A stretch of DNA of 64,000 nucleotides from Bacillus carboniphilus (GCF_039522365.1 NZ_BAAADJ010000017.1:101012-165011); one strand, 5' to 3'; numbered from the stretch's first letter, positions 8,814-17,484 are shown. Program-made: numbers and translations. Notes: a model not told the origin generated them from the letters alone.

Positions 8814-8918
8814 TTAAGATGATTTAGATTTTTTAGCTGCGTGCATTAAGCTTGCAGCTAATCCTCCCCAAATAACTAAAACACCAATCACAGCCATAAC
8901 AATCGCACTACCACTCAT
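8814..8918 (-). CDS. metS: Methionine/alanine importer small subunit (MetS-like)
   Basis: A 34-aa one-helix membrane protein: MSGSAIVMAVIGVLVIWGG, then AASLMHAAKK and a basic tail. Small proteins of this type accompany NSS-family methionine/alanine importers such as Corynebacterium MetP/MetS and are needed for their activity. Its ATG overlaps the stop codon of the transporter gene by one base (TAATG), and an AAAGGAGGT site sits inside the end of that gene, so translation is coupled. I found it by reading the intergenic stretch. Confidence 0.85.
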   Translation of the reverse strand: MSGSAIVMAVIGVLVIWGGLAASLMHAAKKSKSS

Positions 8919-10459
8919 TAGCTAGATACCTCCTTTTTATTCGTTGAAACAGGAATATCAAGCGTGTTCTTTTTCCAAGATTTCATATGTGTGAATAGAA
9001 TAGCTACACCAATTGCTCCAACAGCTACTGACCATCCGAAGTTAAAGATAAACTCTGTTGGGTAGTTTCCATAGTAACCATTTTCAGTTCCAAATGTACC
9101 GACTAGGTTTTGCTTGAACAATCCATGCATCATGTAACCAAGCACAACCGGTGTTACGACACCTAGACAGATTCTCCACCAAGCTCCTAATTTAATATCA
9201 GAAACCGCATCAGCATAACTTTGAAGTGGCTTAAGTTGCTTAGCAAACCAAGCAATGAAGATAACTTCAAATAGTCCAGCTAAGGCAACACCAAATTGGT
9301 TGATGAAGTAGTCAGCTACATCTAGGAAGTTTAGTCCACCTTGTGTAGCGAATAGAATGGAAACAACGGCTGACAAACCTCCACCGAAAGCAACGGCTTT
9401 TGTACGAGATACATTAAACTTCTCTTGTACCGCAGCAACAAACGTTTCCACAATTGAAATGAGAGATGAAAGTCCTGCTAAAACCAATGATCCAAAGAAC
9501 AGGAATCCAAATAAACCATTAAGTCCTGGAAACTCGTTGATGATTTCAGGAAATACCATAAAGGCTAACCCTACTCCACCAGCAGCAACATCAGCTACTT
9601 CTGCATTCGTTGCACTGGCCATAAAACCAAGCGCTGCAAATATCCCAATACCAGCTAATAGTTCAAAAGAAGAGTTACTGAAACCAGTAATAAATGCGTT
9701 ATTTGTAATATCCGATTTTTTTCCAAGATAACTGGAATACGTAATCATAATCGCAAAAGCAATAGATAAACTGAAGAAAATTTGTCCGTATGCTGCAACC
9801 CAAACATCTGGCTCTGCAATCATACTCCAGTTTGGCTTGAAGAATGCATCTAGCCCGTCAATCGCACCTGGAAGTGTTACAGCGCGAATAACTAGAATTA
9901 AGAATAAAACAACTAGAGTTGGAATGAAGATTTTGTTTGCAACCTCGATTCCTTTTTTAACCCCTTTGAAAAGGACACCTAATGCAATTACCCATACAAG
10001 AATGAGTGGGAAGAACACACCTGGAACGAGTGACCCAACTTCTCCAGCTGCTCCTACTTGTAAATAATCACCAACTAAGAAACCAGTTGGATCATCTCCC
10101 CATTTTTGTCCGAATGAGAACCATGCGTATGCCATTGCCCATGCAATAATAACTGCATAGTAAGTTGAAATTACGAATGAAATGGCTACTTGCCACCATC
10201 CCATCCACTCGGCACCTTTACTCATCCGAGCGTACGATAATGGTGCTGATCCACGGTACTTATGACCCATAGTGAATTCTAGAATTAGGAGCGGAATACC
10301 AGCAGTTAATAATGCAAATAAGTACGGTAAGAAAAATGCTCCTCCTCCATTTTCATAAGCGACGTATGGAAAACGCCAAATGTTTCCTAGTCCTACAGCT
10401 GAACCAACAGCCGCAAGAATAAATCCTGCTCTCGTTCCCCACTGGGCACGATTTTCCAT
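8918..10459 (-). CDS. metP: NSS-family sodium-dependent amino-acid importer (MetP-like)
   Basis: A 513-aa polytopic membrane protein of the neurotransmitter:sodium symporter family with about 12 hydrophobic helices. The signature AAVGSAVGLGNIWRFPYVAYENGGG lies in helix 1, where sodium and substrate bind. The single-helix subunit directly downstream points to the methionine/alanine-import subgroup rather than another NSS type. The substrate is inferred from that pairing. The gene has a near-consensus sigma-A promoter and a cre-like box upstream. Confidence 0.87.
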   Translation of the reverse strand: MENRAQWGTRAGFILAAVGSAVGLGNIWRFPYVAYENGGGAFFLPYLFALLTAGIPLLILEFTMGHKYRGSAPLSYARMSKGAEWMGWWQVAISFVISTYYAVIIAWAMAYAWFSFGQKWGDDPTGFLVGDYLQVGAAGEVGSLVPGVFFPLILVWVIALGVLFKGVKKGIEVANKIFIPTLVVLFLILVIRAVTLPGAIDGLDAFFKPNWSMIAEPDVWVAAYGQIFFSLSIAFAIMITYSSYLGKKSDITNNAFITGFSNSSFELLAGIGIFAALGFMASATNAEVADVAAGGVGLAFMVFPEIINEFPGLNGLFGFLFFGSLVLAGLSSLISIVETFVAAVQEKFNVSRTKAVAFGGGLSAVVSILFATQGGLNFLDVADYFINQFGVALAGLFEVIFIAWFAKQLKPLQSYADAVSDIKLGAWWRICLGVVTPVVLGYMMHGLFKQNLVGTFGTENGYYGNYPTEFIFNFGWSVAVGAIGVAILFTHMKSWKKNTLDIPVSTNKKEVSS

Positions 10460-10549
10460 GTAAATCCCCCCAACAAATTATTTTCAATAACAAATGTAAA
10501 CATTCTAATTGTTTGATATTTTCTGAATTTTCTAGTTGTTCTAACGACT

Positions 10550-10578
10550 AGTATAAACATCTCGTCCCAGTCTGTCAA
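10550..10578 (-). promoter_or_regulatory. Sigma-A promoter of the metP-metS operon
   Basis: On the minus strand TTGACA (10578-10573) and TATACT (10555-10550) are separated by exactly 17 bases. This is close to the sigma-A consensus and lies about 90 bases upstream of the transporter start. Confidence 0.8.
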
Positions 10579-10611
10579 AGCCATTTTTAGTAAATTTGTC
10601 TTACGATTTCA

Positions 10612-10625
10612 TGTAAACGTTTTCT
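10612..10625 (+). promoter_or_regulatory. Possible CcpA cre site
   Basis: TGTAAACGTTTTCT matches the catabolite-response-element consensus closely. It lies about 35 bases upstream of the -35 box of the metP promoter. Its position allows activation or an effect on an overlapping promoter. The call is by motif only. Confidence 0.45.
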
Positions 10626-10663
10626 TCCCTCCTTTCTTTCCACAATGTATATTCTGACTATAT

Positions 10664-10694
10664 AAAAAAAGAACAGGCTATCACCTGTTCTTTT
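10664..10694 (-). terminator. Terminator of the NhaC-family transporter gene
   Basis: AAAAGAACAGG and CCTGTTCTTTT form a stem; on the minus strand the T-run follows. It sits directly after the stop codon of the gene at 10700. Confidence 0.85.
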
Positions 10695-10699
10695 CTATA

Positions 10700-12289
10700 T
10701 TATGCATTAGACTGCGAGGACTTAGGAAGGAAAAACCAAACCCCTACTAGTAAAACAGCACATGTCGCAAGTCCTAATAAGGTATTACTCGTCAATCCTA
10801 ATACTAAGAATCCTACAGCGGAAATAGCTCCTGCTAGAAGTACATAAGGAAGCTGAGTTGTGACGTGATCCATATGATTACAGCCTGCTCCCGTAGAAGA
10901 AAGAATCGTCGTATCAGAGATTGGTGAACAGTGATCCCCAAGTACCGCACCTGCTAATACTGCAGCAAAAGCAGGAATGAGAATGTCGATACTTGTAACG
11001 GCTGCAATCTCACCAGCAATCGGTAAAAGTATACCGAATGAACCCCAACTTGTTCCGGTTGCAAATGCCATTCCACCTGCAATGATAAAAATAATAACCG
11101 GAAGGAAGCCAATATTTAAATTCATCTTCTTAAATTCTTCAGCTATGAATTCACCAGTCTGAAGATCACTAATTAAACCAACAATCATCCATGCAAAAAC
11201 TAAAATATAAATGGCTGGCAACATGGATTTAATCCCTTCGATCGTGACTGGTAGGATTGTGCTACCTTCTACATTTTTCTTTCCAACATGCAAGAAGAAA
11301 AGGACAAGAGTAACGGTTAAACCAACTAATCCACCAATAATCAGAGAGAGCGTAACATCTGTATTTTCAAAAATAGTAAAGATATTTGTTGATTGAGCAG
11401 CCTGATATCCTGTCCAAAGCATAGCACCTACTGTACCAATAACTAGCCCAATAATCGGGAAAATTAAATCTCTTACTTTGCCTTTTTTATTCTCTGGTAG
11501 TTCTTGCTTTACCTCACCAGGAATCTCTTTCTGTGGATCATAAACTTCCCCTGTCTTGATAGCGCGCTGTTCGTGAACCTTCATAGGTCCAAAGTCTGTT
11601 TGCTTCGCAACTAAAATAAAAACTAATGCTAATGCCACCCAAACATATAGGTTCATTGGAATTGTCCAGATAAATGCTGAAAATGCCGTATACTGAGTCA
11701 CTTCATTCGCAGCTAAAATTCCTCCAATTGTGGCAATAATAGAAGCACCCCAGCTAGAAATTGGAGATACCACACAAACAGGAGCTGCCGTTGAATCAAT
11801 AAGGTATGCTAATTTTGCCCTTGATACTCTATGTCTGTCTGTAATAGGCCGTGAAACTTGACCTACAGCTAAACTGTTAAAGTAGTCATCAATAAAAATA
11901 AGAACACCGAAAATAGCTGTTACAAATTGAGCCCCTTTTCTCGTTTTCACTCTTGAAAGAGCCCATTCTCCAAAGGCACGACTACCACCTGAAACCATGA
12001 TAAAAGCGGTGATAATACCTAGCAAAAGTAAGAATAATAGAATGTAAACATTCCATGTATTCAATTCCCACCCTGTGTCTGTTTGGGATACAAAAACGGA
12101 GTAGAAAGATGTCCAAAGAATCGATAGTGATTCTGTTACGACTGAACCAATTCCATCAGTTGCATCCATTGCAAGTAAAATCGCTGCACTGATGATCCCG
12201 ATTCCTAGGGATAATAATACTCTTCGTGTAATGAGAACCATTACAATCGCCAATAGTGGCGGCAATAAAGAAAAAATGGATTGTGTCAT
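10700..12289 (-). CDS. lysW: NhaC-family transporter under lysine riboswitch control (LysW-type)
   Basis: A 529-aa membrane protein of the NhaC Na+/H+ antiporter superfamily with at least 11 hydrophobic segments. Typical family stretches are FIDDYFNSLAVG and the C-terminal GDHCSPISDTTILSSTGAGC. By fold it would be called a Na+/H+ antiporter. Its leader carries a lysine riboswitch, and comparative genomics (Rodionov and co-workers, 2003) named such riboswitch-linked NhaC proteins LysW, candidate lysine transporters. I therefore infer lysine uptake. The ATG is at 12289 with AGGAGG just upstream, within a hairpin. Confidence 0.85.
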   Translation of the reverse strand: MTQSIFSLLPPLLAIVMVLITRRVLLSLGIGIISAAILLAMDATDGIGSVVTESLSILWTSFYSVFVSQTDTGWELNTWNVYILLFLLLLGIITAFIMVSGGSRAFGEWALSRVKTRKGAQFVTAIFGVLIFIDDYFNSLAVGQVSRPITDRHRVSRAKLAYLIDSTAAPVCVVSPISSWGASIIATIGGILAANEVTQYTAFSAFIWTIPMNLYVWVALALVFILVAKQTDFGPMKVHEQRAIKTGEVYDPQKEIPGEVKQELPENKKGKVRDLIFPIIGLVIGTVGAMLWTGYQAAQSTNIFTIFENTDVTLSLIIGGLVGLTVTLVLFFLHVGKKNVEGSTILPVTIEGIKSMLPAIYILVFAWMIVGLISDLQTGEFIAEEFKKMNLNIGFLPVIIFIIAGGMAFATGTSWGSFGILLPIAGEIAAVTSIDILIPAFAAVLAGAVLGDHCSPISDTTILSSTGAGCNHMDHVTTQLPYVLLAGAISAVGFLVLGLTSNTLLGLATCAVLLVGVWFFLPKSSQSNA

Positions 12290-12296
12290 GTGAGTT

Positions 12297-12322
12297 TCCT
12301 CCTCTAAGTTTTTTTAGAGGAA
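12297..12322 (-). promoter_or_regulatory. Hairpin that can hide the lysW ribosome-binding site
   Basis: The minus-strand RNA reads CCUCUAA, a 6-base loop, then UUAGAGG followed by AGG. The stem covers the first part of the AGGAGG site of lysW; UUCCUC/GAGGAA is an alternative register. No T-run follows. This suggests the upstream lysine riboswitch acts at translation rather than by termination. Confidence 0.65.
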
Positions 12323-12431
12323 CTATAGATGTATGGAAGGTTATAATGAATAGATAAAGAAAGGCAATAAAAAAGAGTAAAGATAGAGAGGATCCATCAT
12401 TACTCATGATTTAAACATTCTCCATCACGAT

Positions 12432-12606
12432 CTGTAGCTCCCCATTATGAGATTCCCCATAATGACAGTGCAGTCCTTATTCAAGACTACCCCAGCAATA
12501 AAGTGGTTGACTCCAGCATTATTACTTCGGCAAAATTACCTTTTGGCTATCTTCTTCGTTGTCATCCTCCAATAGCCTACTTTTTAATTTTGCACCTCTA
12601 CCCCAC
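12432..12606 (-). promoter_or_regulatory. Lysine riboswitch (L box)
   Basis: Read on the minus strand, the leader shows the conserved lysine aptamer core: GTAGAGGTGC at the 5' side, AGGTAATTTTGCCGAAGTAA, then TTGCTGGGGTAGTC, GGACTGCACTGTC, a P5 hairpin (CATTATGGGGAATCTCATAATGG) and GGGGAGCTACAG closing P1. P2 (GCAAAATTA with TAATTTTGC), P3, P4 and P5 can all be paired. It lies about 140 bases upstream of lysW. High lysine should reduce expression of the transporter. Confidence 0.93.
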
Positions 12607-12720
12607 CGGATATGATAAGGTGAAATATTTAATTGAACATGTCGTTTTGACACTAAAACGAGCACGTACAAACAATATCAAAAAAGTAGGCTACTATCAA
12701 GTGTAATTTTTGGAAGCTGG

Positions 12721-13479
12721 TTATGGTCCCGTTGGAAGCTCAATGGATGGACCTGCTCCCTCTCTGCCGTTGCTTGGTCCATAAAATTGAGGTACTTCAC
12801 CAGGATCTGTTGTCCAGCCAATAGGAACAGACTGCTGAATCGCTGTCATTTTCGTTTGAAATGGCATGATGATTTGAATGTTTACCGTGATATCTATATA
12901 AACTACATGTGTTGCATTGTTAATCCCATACTCTTGTGTTTCAATTCGCGGATTGGTTTGAACATTCCCAACAGCATGAAATCGAATCGGAATTTTTGGT
13001 CCTAAGTTACCAAACAATGCATTATTCGTTGCTTGACCAAGAGGCACTAAGAAAACAATACCTTCGCTAGTCCCTGATTCTTCCAATTCAATTTCTACAT
13101 CTGTTAATGATTGTAGCGAACTTAAATCTCCACTCTCTGCTCTATTCAGATTTGAATCAATCAAACTCGTTACCTCAGTACCAACGCGATTGATAATCTC
13201 CATATTAAATACCTTTGAAGAGTCCCCCTCTACTTGAACAACAACGTCACTTAACTCAATTGAATTAGCAATTTTTTTATTAACAGCTTTTGTAATAACC
13301 ATGGTTCCAATTTGCTTTGTTTTTACTTCTGCATAACTCATTAAAGTTGGGGTGAGTCCCTTATCGATCAGCCAAAAACTAAAAAATGTTGTGATGATGA
13401 AAAATATAAAGGTGATGATAAAGACATGACGTAATGGCAAAGGGCCCTTTTTTGGCTTTTTGACACTAAATTTACGCAA
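12721..13479 (-). CDS. yunB: Sporulation protein YunB
   Basis: A 252-aa protein of the YunB family, reported as sporulation-associated in B. subtilis. One transmembrane helix near residues 20-45 follows a basic N-terminus (KPKKGPLPLRHVF), and the rest is a large, probably extracytoplasmic domain. The frame opens with TTG at 13485, but AAGGGGGG ends 1 base before that codon. The TTG at 13479 is 7 bases away and more likely. Both starts lie against an exceptionally strong stem-loop that contains the ribosome-binding site. Confidence 0.85.
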   Translation of the reverse strand: MRKFSVKKPKKGPLPLRHVFIITFIFFIITTFFSFWLIDKGLTPTLMSYAEVKTKQIGTMVITKAVNKKIANSIELSDVVVQVEGDSSKVFNMEIINRVGTEVTSLIDSNLNRAESGDLSSLQSLTDVEIELEESGTSEGIVFLVPLGQATNNALFGNLGPKIPIRFHAVGNVQTNPRIETQEYGINNATHVVYIDITVNIQIIMPFQTKMTAIQQSVPIGWTTDPGEVPQFYGPSNGREGAGPSIELPTGP

Positions 13480-13483
13480 AGAC

Positions 13484-13527
13484 AATCCCCCCTTACAAGC
13501 TATCTATATGCTTGATAAGGGGGGATT
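13484..13527 (-). promoter_or_regulatory. Strong inverted repeat containing the yunB ribosome-binding site
   Basis: AATCCCCCCTTACAAGC (13484-13500) and GCTTGATAAGGGGGGATT (13510-13527) pair along 17 bases with one bulge. On the minus-strand RNA the AAGGGGGG ribosome-binding site of yunB is the 3' arm. No T-run follows, so this is not a classical terminator. It can block translation of read-through mRNA from the upstream HD-GYP gene. Confidence 0.7.
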
Positions 13528-13563
13528 AGCATTGAAAATTTTATAATCTAACAGGTACAAGGT

Positions 13564-14652
13564 TTAAGAAGCATCTCCACATGCACTAATGATTAAATCT
13601 TTTCTCTCTTTTAGGTCTAGCGAATAAGGCTGTTGAATCGTTACTCCATTCTCTTCAATAATTCGTAGAATAGGTCTTTCACTTAAGCCATAATGATGTC
13701 CACTTACGATTCCTTTTTTTCCATCGTTTAAGGTGACTGTAATTCCAATAGGATACACAGCAACTGATTTTCTAAAAGCATTCACAATATCTTTGTCAAA
13801 TAACTGCCCCGAACCTGAGTACAAGACTTCTAAGCCTTCATGAGGAAGCATAGCGCCACGATATATCCTGTTGGAAGTAACCGCATCGAAAACATCCGCA
13901 ACAGCTATTATTTTCGCTAGCTTATGAATTTCTTTATCTTTCAGTCCTCTAGGGTATCCAGAACCATCTAAACGTTCATGATGTTGATAGGCACAATGGG
14001 CAGCCACTAACGGTACGGTATGAACGTTTCGAAGAATTTGAAAGCCGTTTTCGGAGTGCTTTTTAATTTCTTCAAATTCCTCATCCGTTAATTTACCAGG
14101 CTTCATTAGAATTTCTGTCGGAACCGTCATTTTTCCCACATCATGTAGAATGGAACCTAGTCCCAATAATTCTAACTGGCTCTCAGGAAGCTTCATTTCC
14201 ATCCCAATCGCCAACGAATATAACGTGACATTGAAGGAGTGACTAAAAATATACTCATCGTATACAATCACATCTGTCATTAGGGTAACTACATCACGAT
14301 TCTCTTTTATATGAGTTAATAAATCCTTTACAACACCTTTAAAAGGTTTGGTTGCTTTCTCAACAACAATATTTGCGTGCCTTTGTTGTCTGCCTGTTAA
14401 CTCTCTAAAAGTGGATTCAATGGTGCCAGTTGCTTTTCTTCTCATAGCAAATGGGATGACCTCAACTGGTTCAATTCCACTCGAGATGTCATCTTCAATG
14501 TAAACATATTTTATATGTAAATCATCTAATCGCTTGATCATTCTAGCCGTAACAGCTACACCTTTATTTAGGAGAATTTTTTCTTTTTCGTTCATTACAG
14601 GCTTTGCGAGCTTCATACCTGGTCGCAAAGATTGAACTGATAATAATCTCAT
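13564..14652 (-). CDS. HD-GYP domain phosphohydrolase
   Basis: A 362-aa cytoplasmic protein. An N-terminal region of about 120 residues (LRPGMKLAKPVMNEKEK) of the type found before HD-GYP domains is followed by the catalytic domain. The domain carries LHDVGKM (HD), HSENGFQILRN, QHHERLDGSGYPRGLK (HHE and GYP) and ADVFDAVTSNR. HD-GYP enzymes hydrolyse cyclic-di-GMP or related dinucleotides; all metal-binding motifs look intact. There is no sensor or receiver domain. It stands upstream of yunB on the same strand. The in vivo nucleotide is unknown. Confidence 0.9.
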   Translation of the reverse strand: MRLLSVQSLRPGMKLAKPVMNEKEKILLNKGVAVTARMIKRLDDLHIKYVYIEDDISSGIEPVEVIPFAMRRKATGTIESTFRELTGRQQRHANIVVEKATKPFKGVVKDLLTHIKENRDVVTLMTDVIVYDEYIFSHSFNVTLYSLAIGMEMKLPESQLELLGLGSILHDVGKMTVPTEILMKPGKLTDEEFEEIKKHSENGFQILRNVHTVPLVAAHCAYQHHERLDGSGYPRGLKDKEIHKLAKIIAVADVFDAVTSNRIYRGAMLPHEGLEVLYSGSGQLFDKDIVNAFRKSVAVYPIGITVTLNDGKKGIVSGHHYGLSERPILRIIEENGVTIQQPYSLDLKERKDLIISACGDAS

Positions 14653-14837
14653 ATGAAACTCCTATACTAGTAAAGTTTTCTTGTCGTAGAAATATTATCC
14701 TTTTTTATTATTATCCTTATTTTCAGTCAATCTTTCAAGGATGAAGTGAAAATAATGTGTTTTTTTGACGAAATGTACGTGAATTTATGACTAAAAACGT
14801 ACTTTTTCGTGTGATTTGTGAGCTTTGTAACTCTAAA

Positions 14838-14863
14838 CAAATAGAGGCGGCCGTAGCCACCTC
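14838..14863 (-). terminator. Probable terminator of yunC
   Basis: GAGGTGGC and GCCGCCTC form a stem with a TACG loop followed by TATTTG on the minus strand, just beyond the yunC stop. The T-run is weak. The 217 bases between yunC and the HD-GYP start otherwise show only AT-rich sequence. Confidence 0.55.
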
Positions 14864-14869
14864 AGTATT

Positions 14870-15172
14870 TTATATCATTTTCAACATGGCATCCTTGCCC
14901 TTCATCCCTTTATAAATACCAAGCTTCTCAGCTTCACCTGTCACAGACTCAAGTGGTGCCTCCAGTAGCTCTTCCAGGGTTTTAACTCCTACAGCACGAC
15001 CTGCGATAATTTTCCGGTCTGCTAATTTCTCACTTAACAGAGCAACGTCTAGTGCCCCACACATTATATATCCCTTATCAGAAGTCACAATAGTTAAATT
15101 GGTTTTGGGTAAGGCTACCGTTACCCCTAAAAACGTATGACCCTCAATCACAATAGGTGAAAGGTTCATCAT
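14870..15172 (-). CDS. yunC: YunC family protein (DUF1805)
   Basis: A 100-aa protein of the DUF1805/YunC family, small soluble proteins of unknown function. Signatures are LPKTNLTIVTSDKGYIMCGALDV and the RAVGVKTLEELLEAPLESVT stretch. The ATG at 15172 follows AAGGAGAG with 8-base spacing; the longer reading frame to 15202 includes that site. It lies 64 bases downstream of yunD on the same strand, the same order as yunC-yunD in B. subtilis. Confidence 0.87.
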   Translation of the reverse strand: MMNLSPIVIEGHTFLGVTVALPKTNLTIVTSDKGYIMCGALDVALLSEKLADRKIIAGRAVGVKTLEELLEAPLESVTGEAEKLGIYKGMKGKDAMLKMI

Positions 15173-15236
15173 TTTTACATCTCTCCTTCCGTTCATTATC
15201 ACTGTATGAACGGAATTATCGTCCGGTGAATCCTGA

Positions 15237-16607
15237 TTAAGAAAATGTTCGTTTTAACTTCCACTCCATAACATCACGAATCATATGTGCCATATCAAAG
15301 TCTTTCTTCTCAGCACGATAAATTTCAGGAAAGAAATGCCCAAAAGTAAACATGTCGATGGTGGCAATTTTATAAATGCGGTTAGGATCAATTGGCTCGT
15401 TATTTAACAAAATTTTCCTCGTTGATGAATCATCTTGAACCGTAATTCCATCAAATAAAAAGATTCCCATTACTTTGCCTCTGAAACCTAATCCCTTTAA
15501 AATCCAGTCCATCCATTTTTCCTCTAGCGCCTGTTTAACAACCTCTATCAATTCTTGCCCATCTATCCATACTGTACATGGGTTAATTGGATGTGGGAGG
15601 AGTTGATGAATATCAAGTTTCGTTACTGGACCTTTTTCTAAGTCCTTTAAGAAAAGCCCGCAATTTAAAATGGAAGCCTCTGCATCACACCATTCTCTTA
15701 TTCCTTCAGCTAGTAATTGAGATAGTTTCGTCTCTTGCTCCCAATTGCTTTTCAAAGTATTAGGCAATTGAACTACTTCTTCTTGTAAAAGGGTTTCCCC
15801 AAGCTCACGCCAATCCTTAACCCATTTATCGTCCTCTTTTTGAGCAGGCAATTGATTTGAATCATATAATTCGGCTTTCTTAGAAGTTACCGTGTAACCG
15901 TCCCAGACCATTTCTACATGGCCAACAAAATTCCCATGCTTACCTGCGCATGCTAGTAAAGTCTGATTCACAAGCTTTCCCTGATCTAAAATATGGTGAG
16001 TGTGCCCGCCCATAATAATATCAATGTCAGGAAATCTTCTTGCAATTTCTTCATCTTCATTTATTCCTAAATGCGAGAGAAGAATGAGGATGTCTACGGC
16101 ACCCTTAATTTCAGAAATCTGTTTTTCAAGTTCCTCAAGCGGTTCCGACAAATGCCAGCCAAGTTCTTGGTAAAACTTCGAAAAAAAGACGGTTAATCCA
16201 ATAAAACCTATTTTCGTCCCTTGTCTAGTTTCATGTATAGTATAAGGCTTCAGCCATTTTGGTCTTTCTTTATTAGGATAATAAAGATTACTGATCAGCA
16301 CTTCAAACTTAGCGTCCTTATATAATTGATCCAGTGCTTCAAAGGGCATGGTTATTCCTTCGTTATTGCCGATTGTGGCCATATCCACTTGTACATCATT
16401 TAGGAGTTGGATATTTGACTGACCAAATGTGGCTTCGGTATAAGGATGAACACGATCTACGTGATCCCCAATATCCAAAACAAAAACTTCTTCTGAATTT
16501 CTCTCATGCTCTGTTCTTTTATTCTTTATAAAGCGATTGATTCTCGGCCATTTATCAAATTGGCTATGTAAATCATTTGTGTGATAAAAGTGGATAACTT
16601 CCATCAT
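15237..16607 (-). CDS. yunD: YunD-type metallophosphoesterase/5'-nucleotidase
   Basis: A 456-aa protein with an N-terminal calcineurin-like phosphoesterase domain and a C-terminal 5'-nucleotidase domain. Metal-site motifs are HTNDLHSQFD, DIGDHVDR, IGNNE and GGHTHHILD. No signal peptide is seen, so it is probably cytoplasmic, unlike secreted UshA-type nucleotidases. Two ATG codons are adjacent at the start, both preceded by AGAGGT. It is the likely first gene of a unit with yunC. The substrate is a nucleotide or a sugar-nucleotide by family only. Confidence 0.88.
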   Translation of the reverse strand: MMEVIHFYHTNDLHSQFDKWPRINRFIKNKRTEHERNSEEVFVLDIGDHVDRVHPYTEATFGQSNIQLLNDVQVDMATIGNNEGITMPFEALDQLYKDAKFEVLISNLYYPNKERPKWLKPYTIHETRQGTKIGFIGLTVFFSKFYQELGWHLSEPLEELEKQISEIKGAVDILILLSHLGINEDEEIARRFPDIDIIMGGHTHHILDQGKLVNQTLLACAGKHGNFVGHVEMVWDGYTVTSKKAELYDSNQLPAQKEDDKWVKDWRELGETLLQEEVVQLPNTLKSNWEQETKLSQLLAEGIREWCDAEASILNCGLFLKDLEKGPVTKLDIHQLLPHPINPCTVWIDGQELIEVVKQALEEKWMDWILKGLGFRGKVMGIFLFDGITVQDDSSTRKILLNNEPIDPNRIYKIATIDMFTFGHFFPEIYRAEKKDFDMAHMIRDVMEWKLKRTFS

Positions 16608-16626
16608 TCATAACCTCTTTTATTTT

Positions 16627-17484
16627 TTATATGAAATCATCAAATAAATCTAACTGTCGATCGTGAAGACCTTCGTAATGGAGATTTAATAGCTCTATCA
16701 TCATTTGTCCATTTTCAGCAGCATCTCCACCCGAATTATTATTGAAAATGACATAAATGTCCTTACTTCTCTCTTGAAGTAGATTGATGTTGGCTTTCCA
16801 TTCTTCCAGCTCTTCTTGATTATAGCGGTATAAATAGCGTACATCGCGCCAGTTAACGTCTTTTTGCTTTTGCCATCCACTTTCGTTACGGCCATGAAAA
16901 CGGATCAATGTTTTGTCATGAGTGGTAGATTCTAATATAGTCGGTACAGATCCCATCCCCACTTGAGGCTCATCGCAAATGCTATGAATCCACCCTTCTT
17001 TTCTCATAAACTCCAGTGTTCTCTCTTTGAAATCATTTAAAAACCAAGTTTGATTTCTAAATTCTAAAGCAACTGAAATATCACCCATTTGATCCTTACA
17101 CCATCTCAAATACTGCACATTTTCCTTCGTACAGCCAAACCACGGTGGAAATTGAAATAATACCATGGCTAACTTATTTTGTTGAATATAAGGCCGTATG
17201 GACTGTTTAAACACCTGAAACATTTCTTCTTTTGTTGAAAACGGAATATCTCCCCGATTATGACCTGTCATTCCCTGATATGCCTTGACTACAAATTGAA
17301 AGGTTTGTGGCGTCTCTTGTACCCATTTCTCGACAGTGGACTCTTTTGTAATAGCGTAAAAAGACGAATCCACCTCTACAATTGGAAAATGGGAAGCATA
17401 CGTTTTTAACTTATCCTTCTGAGGAGTGCCTCCTTCATACAATCGATCATGGTCTCCCCAGCCTGCAAGACCTATATATATCAT
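16627..17484 (-). CDS. yunF: DUF72 family protein (YunF/YecE-like)
   Basis: A 285-aa TIM-barrel protein of the DUF72/YecE family. Recognisable parts are IGLAGWGDHDRLY at the N-terminus, HFPIVEVDSSFYAI, FQFPPWF, VALEFRNQTW and the C-terminal YVIFNNNSGGDAAENG motif. The biochemical role is not established. It lies 19 bases upstream of yunD on the same strand, so a yunF-yunD-yunC unit is likely. A tandem-repeat array follows upstream of its start. Confidence 0.88.
   Translation of the reverse strand: MIYIGLAGWGDHDRLYEGGTPQKDKLKTYASHFPIVEVDSSFYAITKESTVEKWVQETPQTFQFVVKAYQGMTGHNRGDIPFSTKEEMFQVFKQSIRPYIQQNKLAMVLFQFPPWFGCTKENVQYLRWCKDQMGDISVALEFRNQTWFLNDFKERTLEFMRKEGWIHSICDEPQVGMGSVPTILESTTHDKTLIRFHGRNESGWQKQKDVNWRDVRYLYRYNQEELEEWKANINLLQERSKDIYVIFNNNSGGDAAENGQMMIELLNLHYEGLHDRQLDLFDDFI

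Noticed and set aside
9357..10067. Plus-strand ORFs across metP
   Set aside because: Pro/Thr-rich shadow frames opposite transmembrane segments of the transporter.
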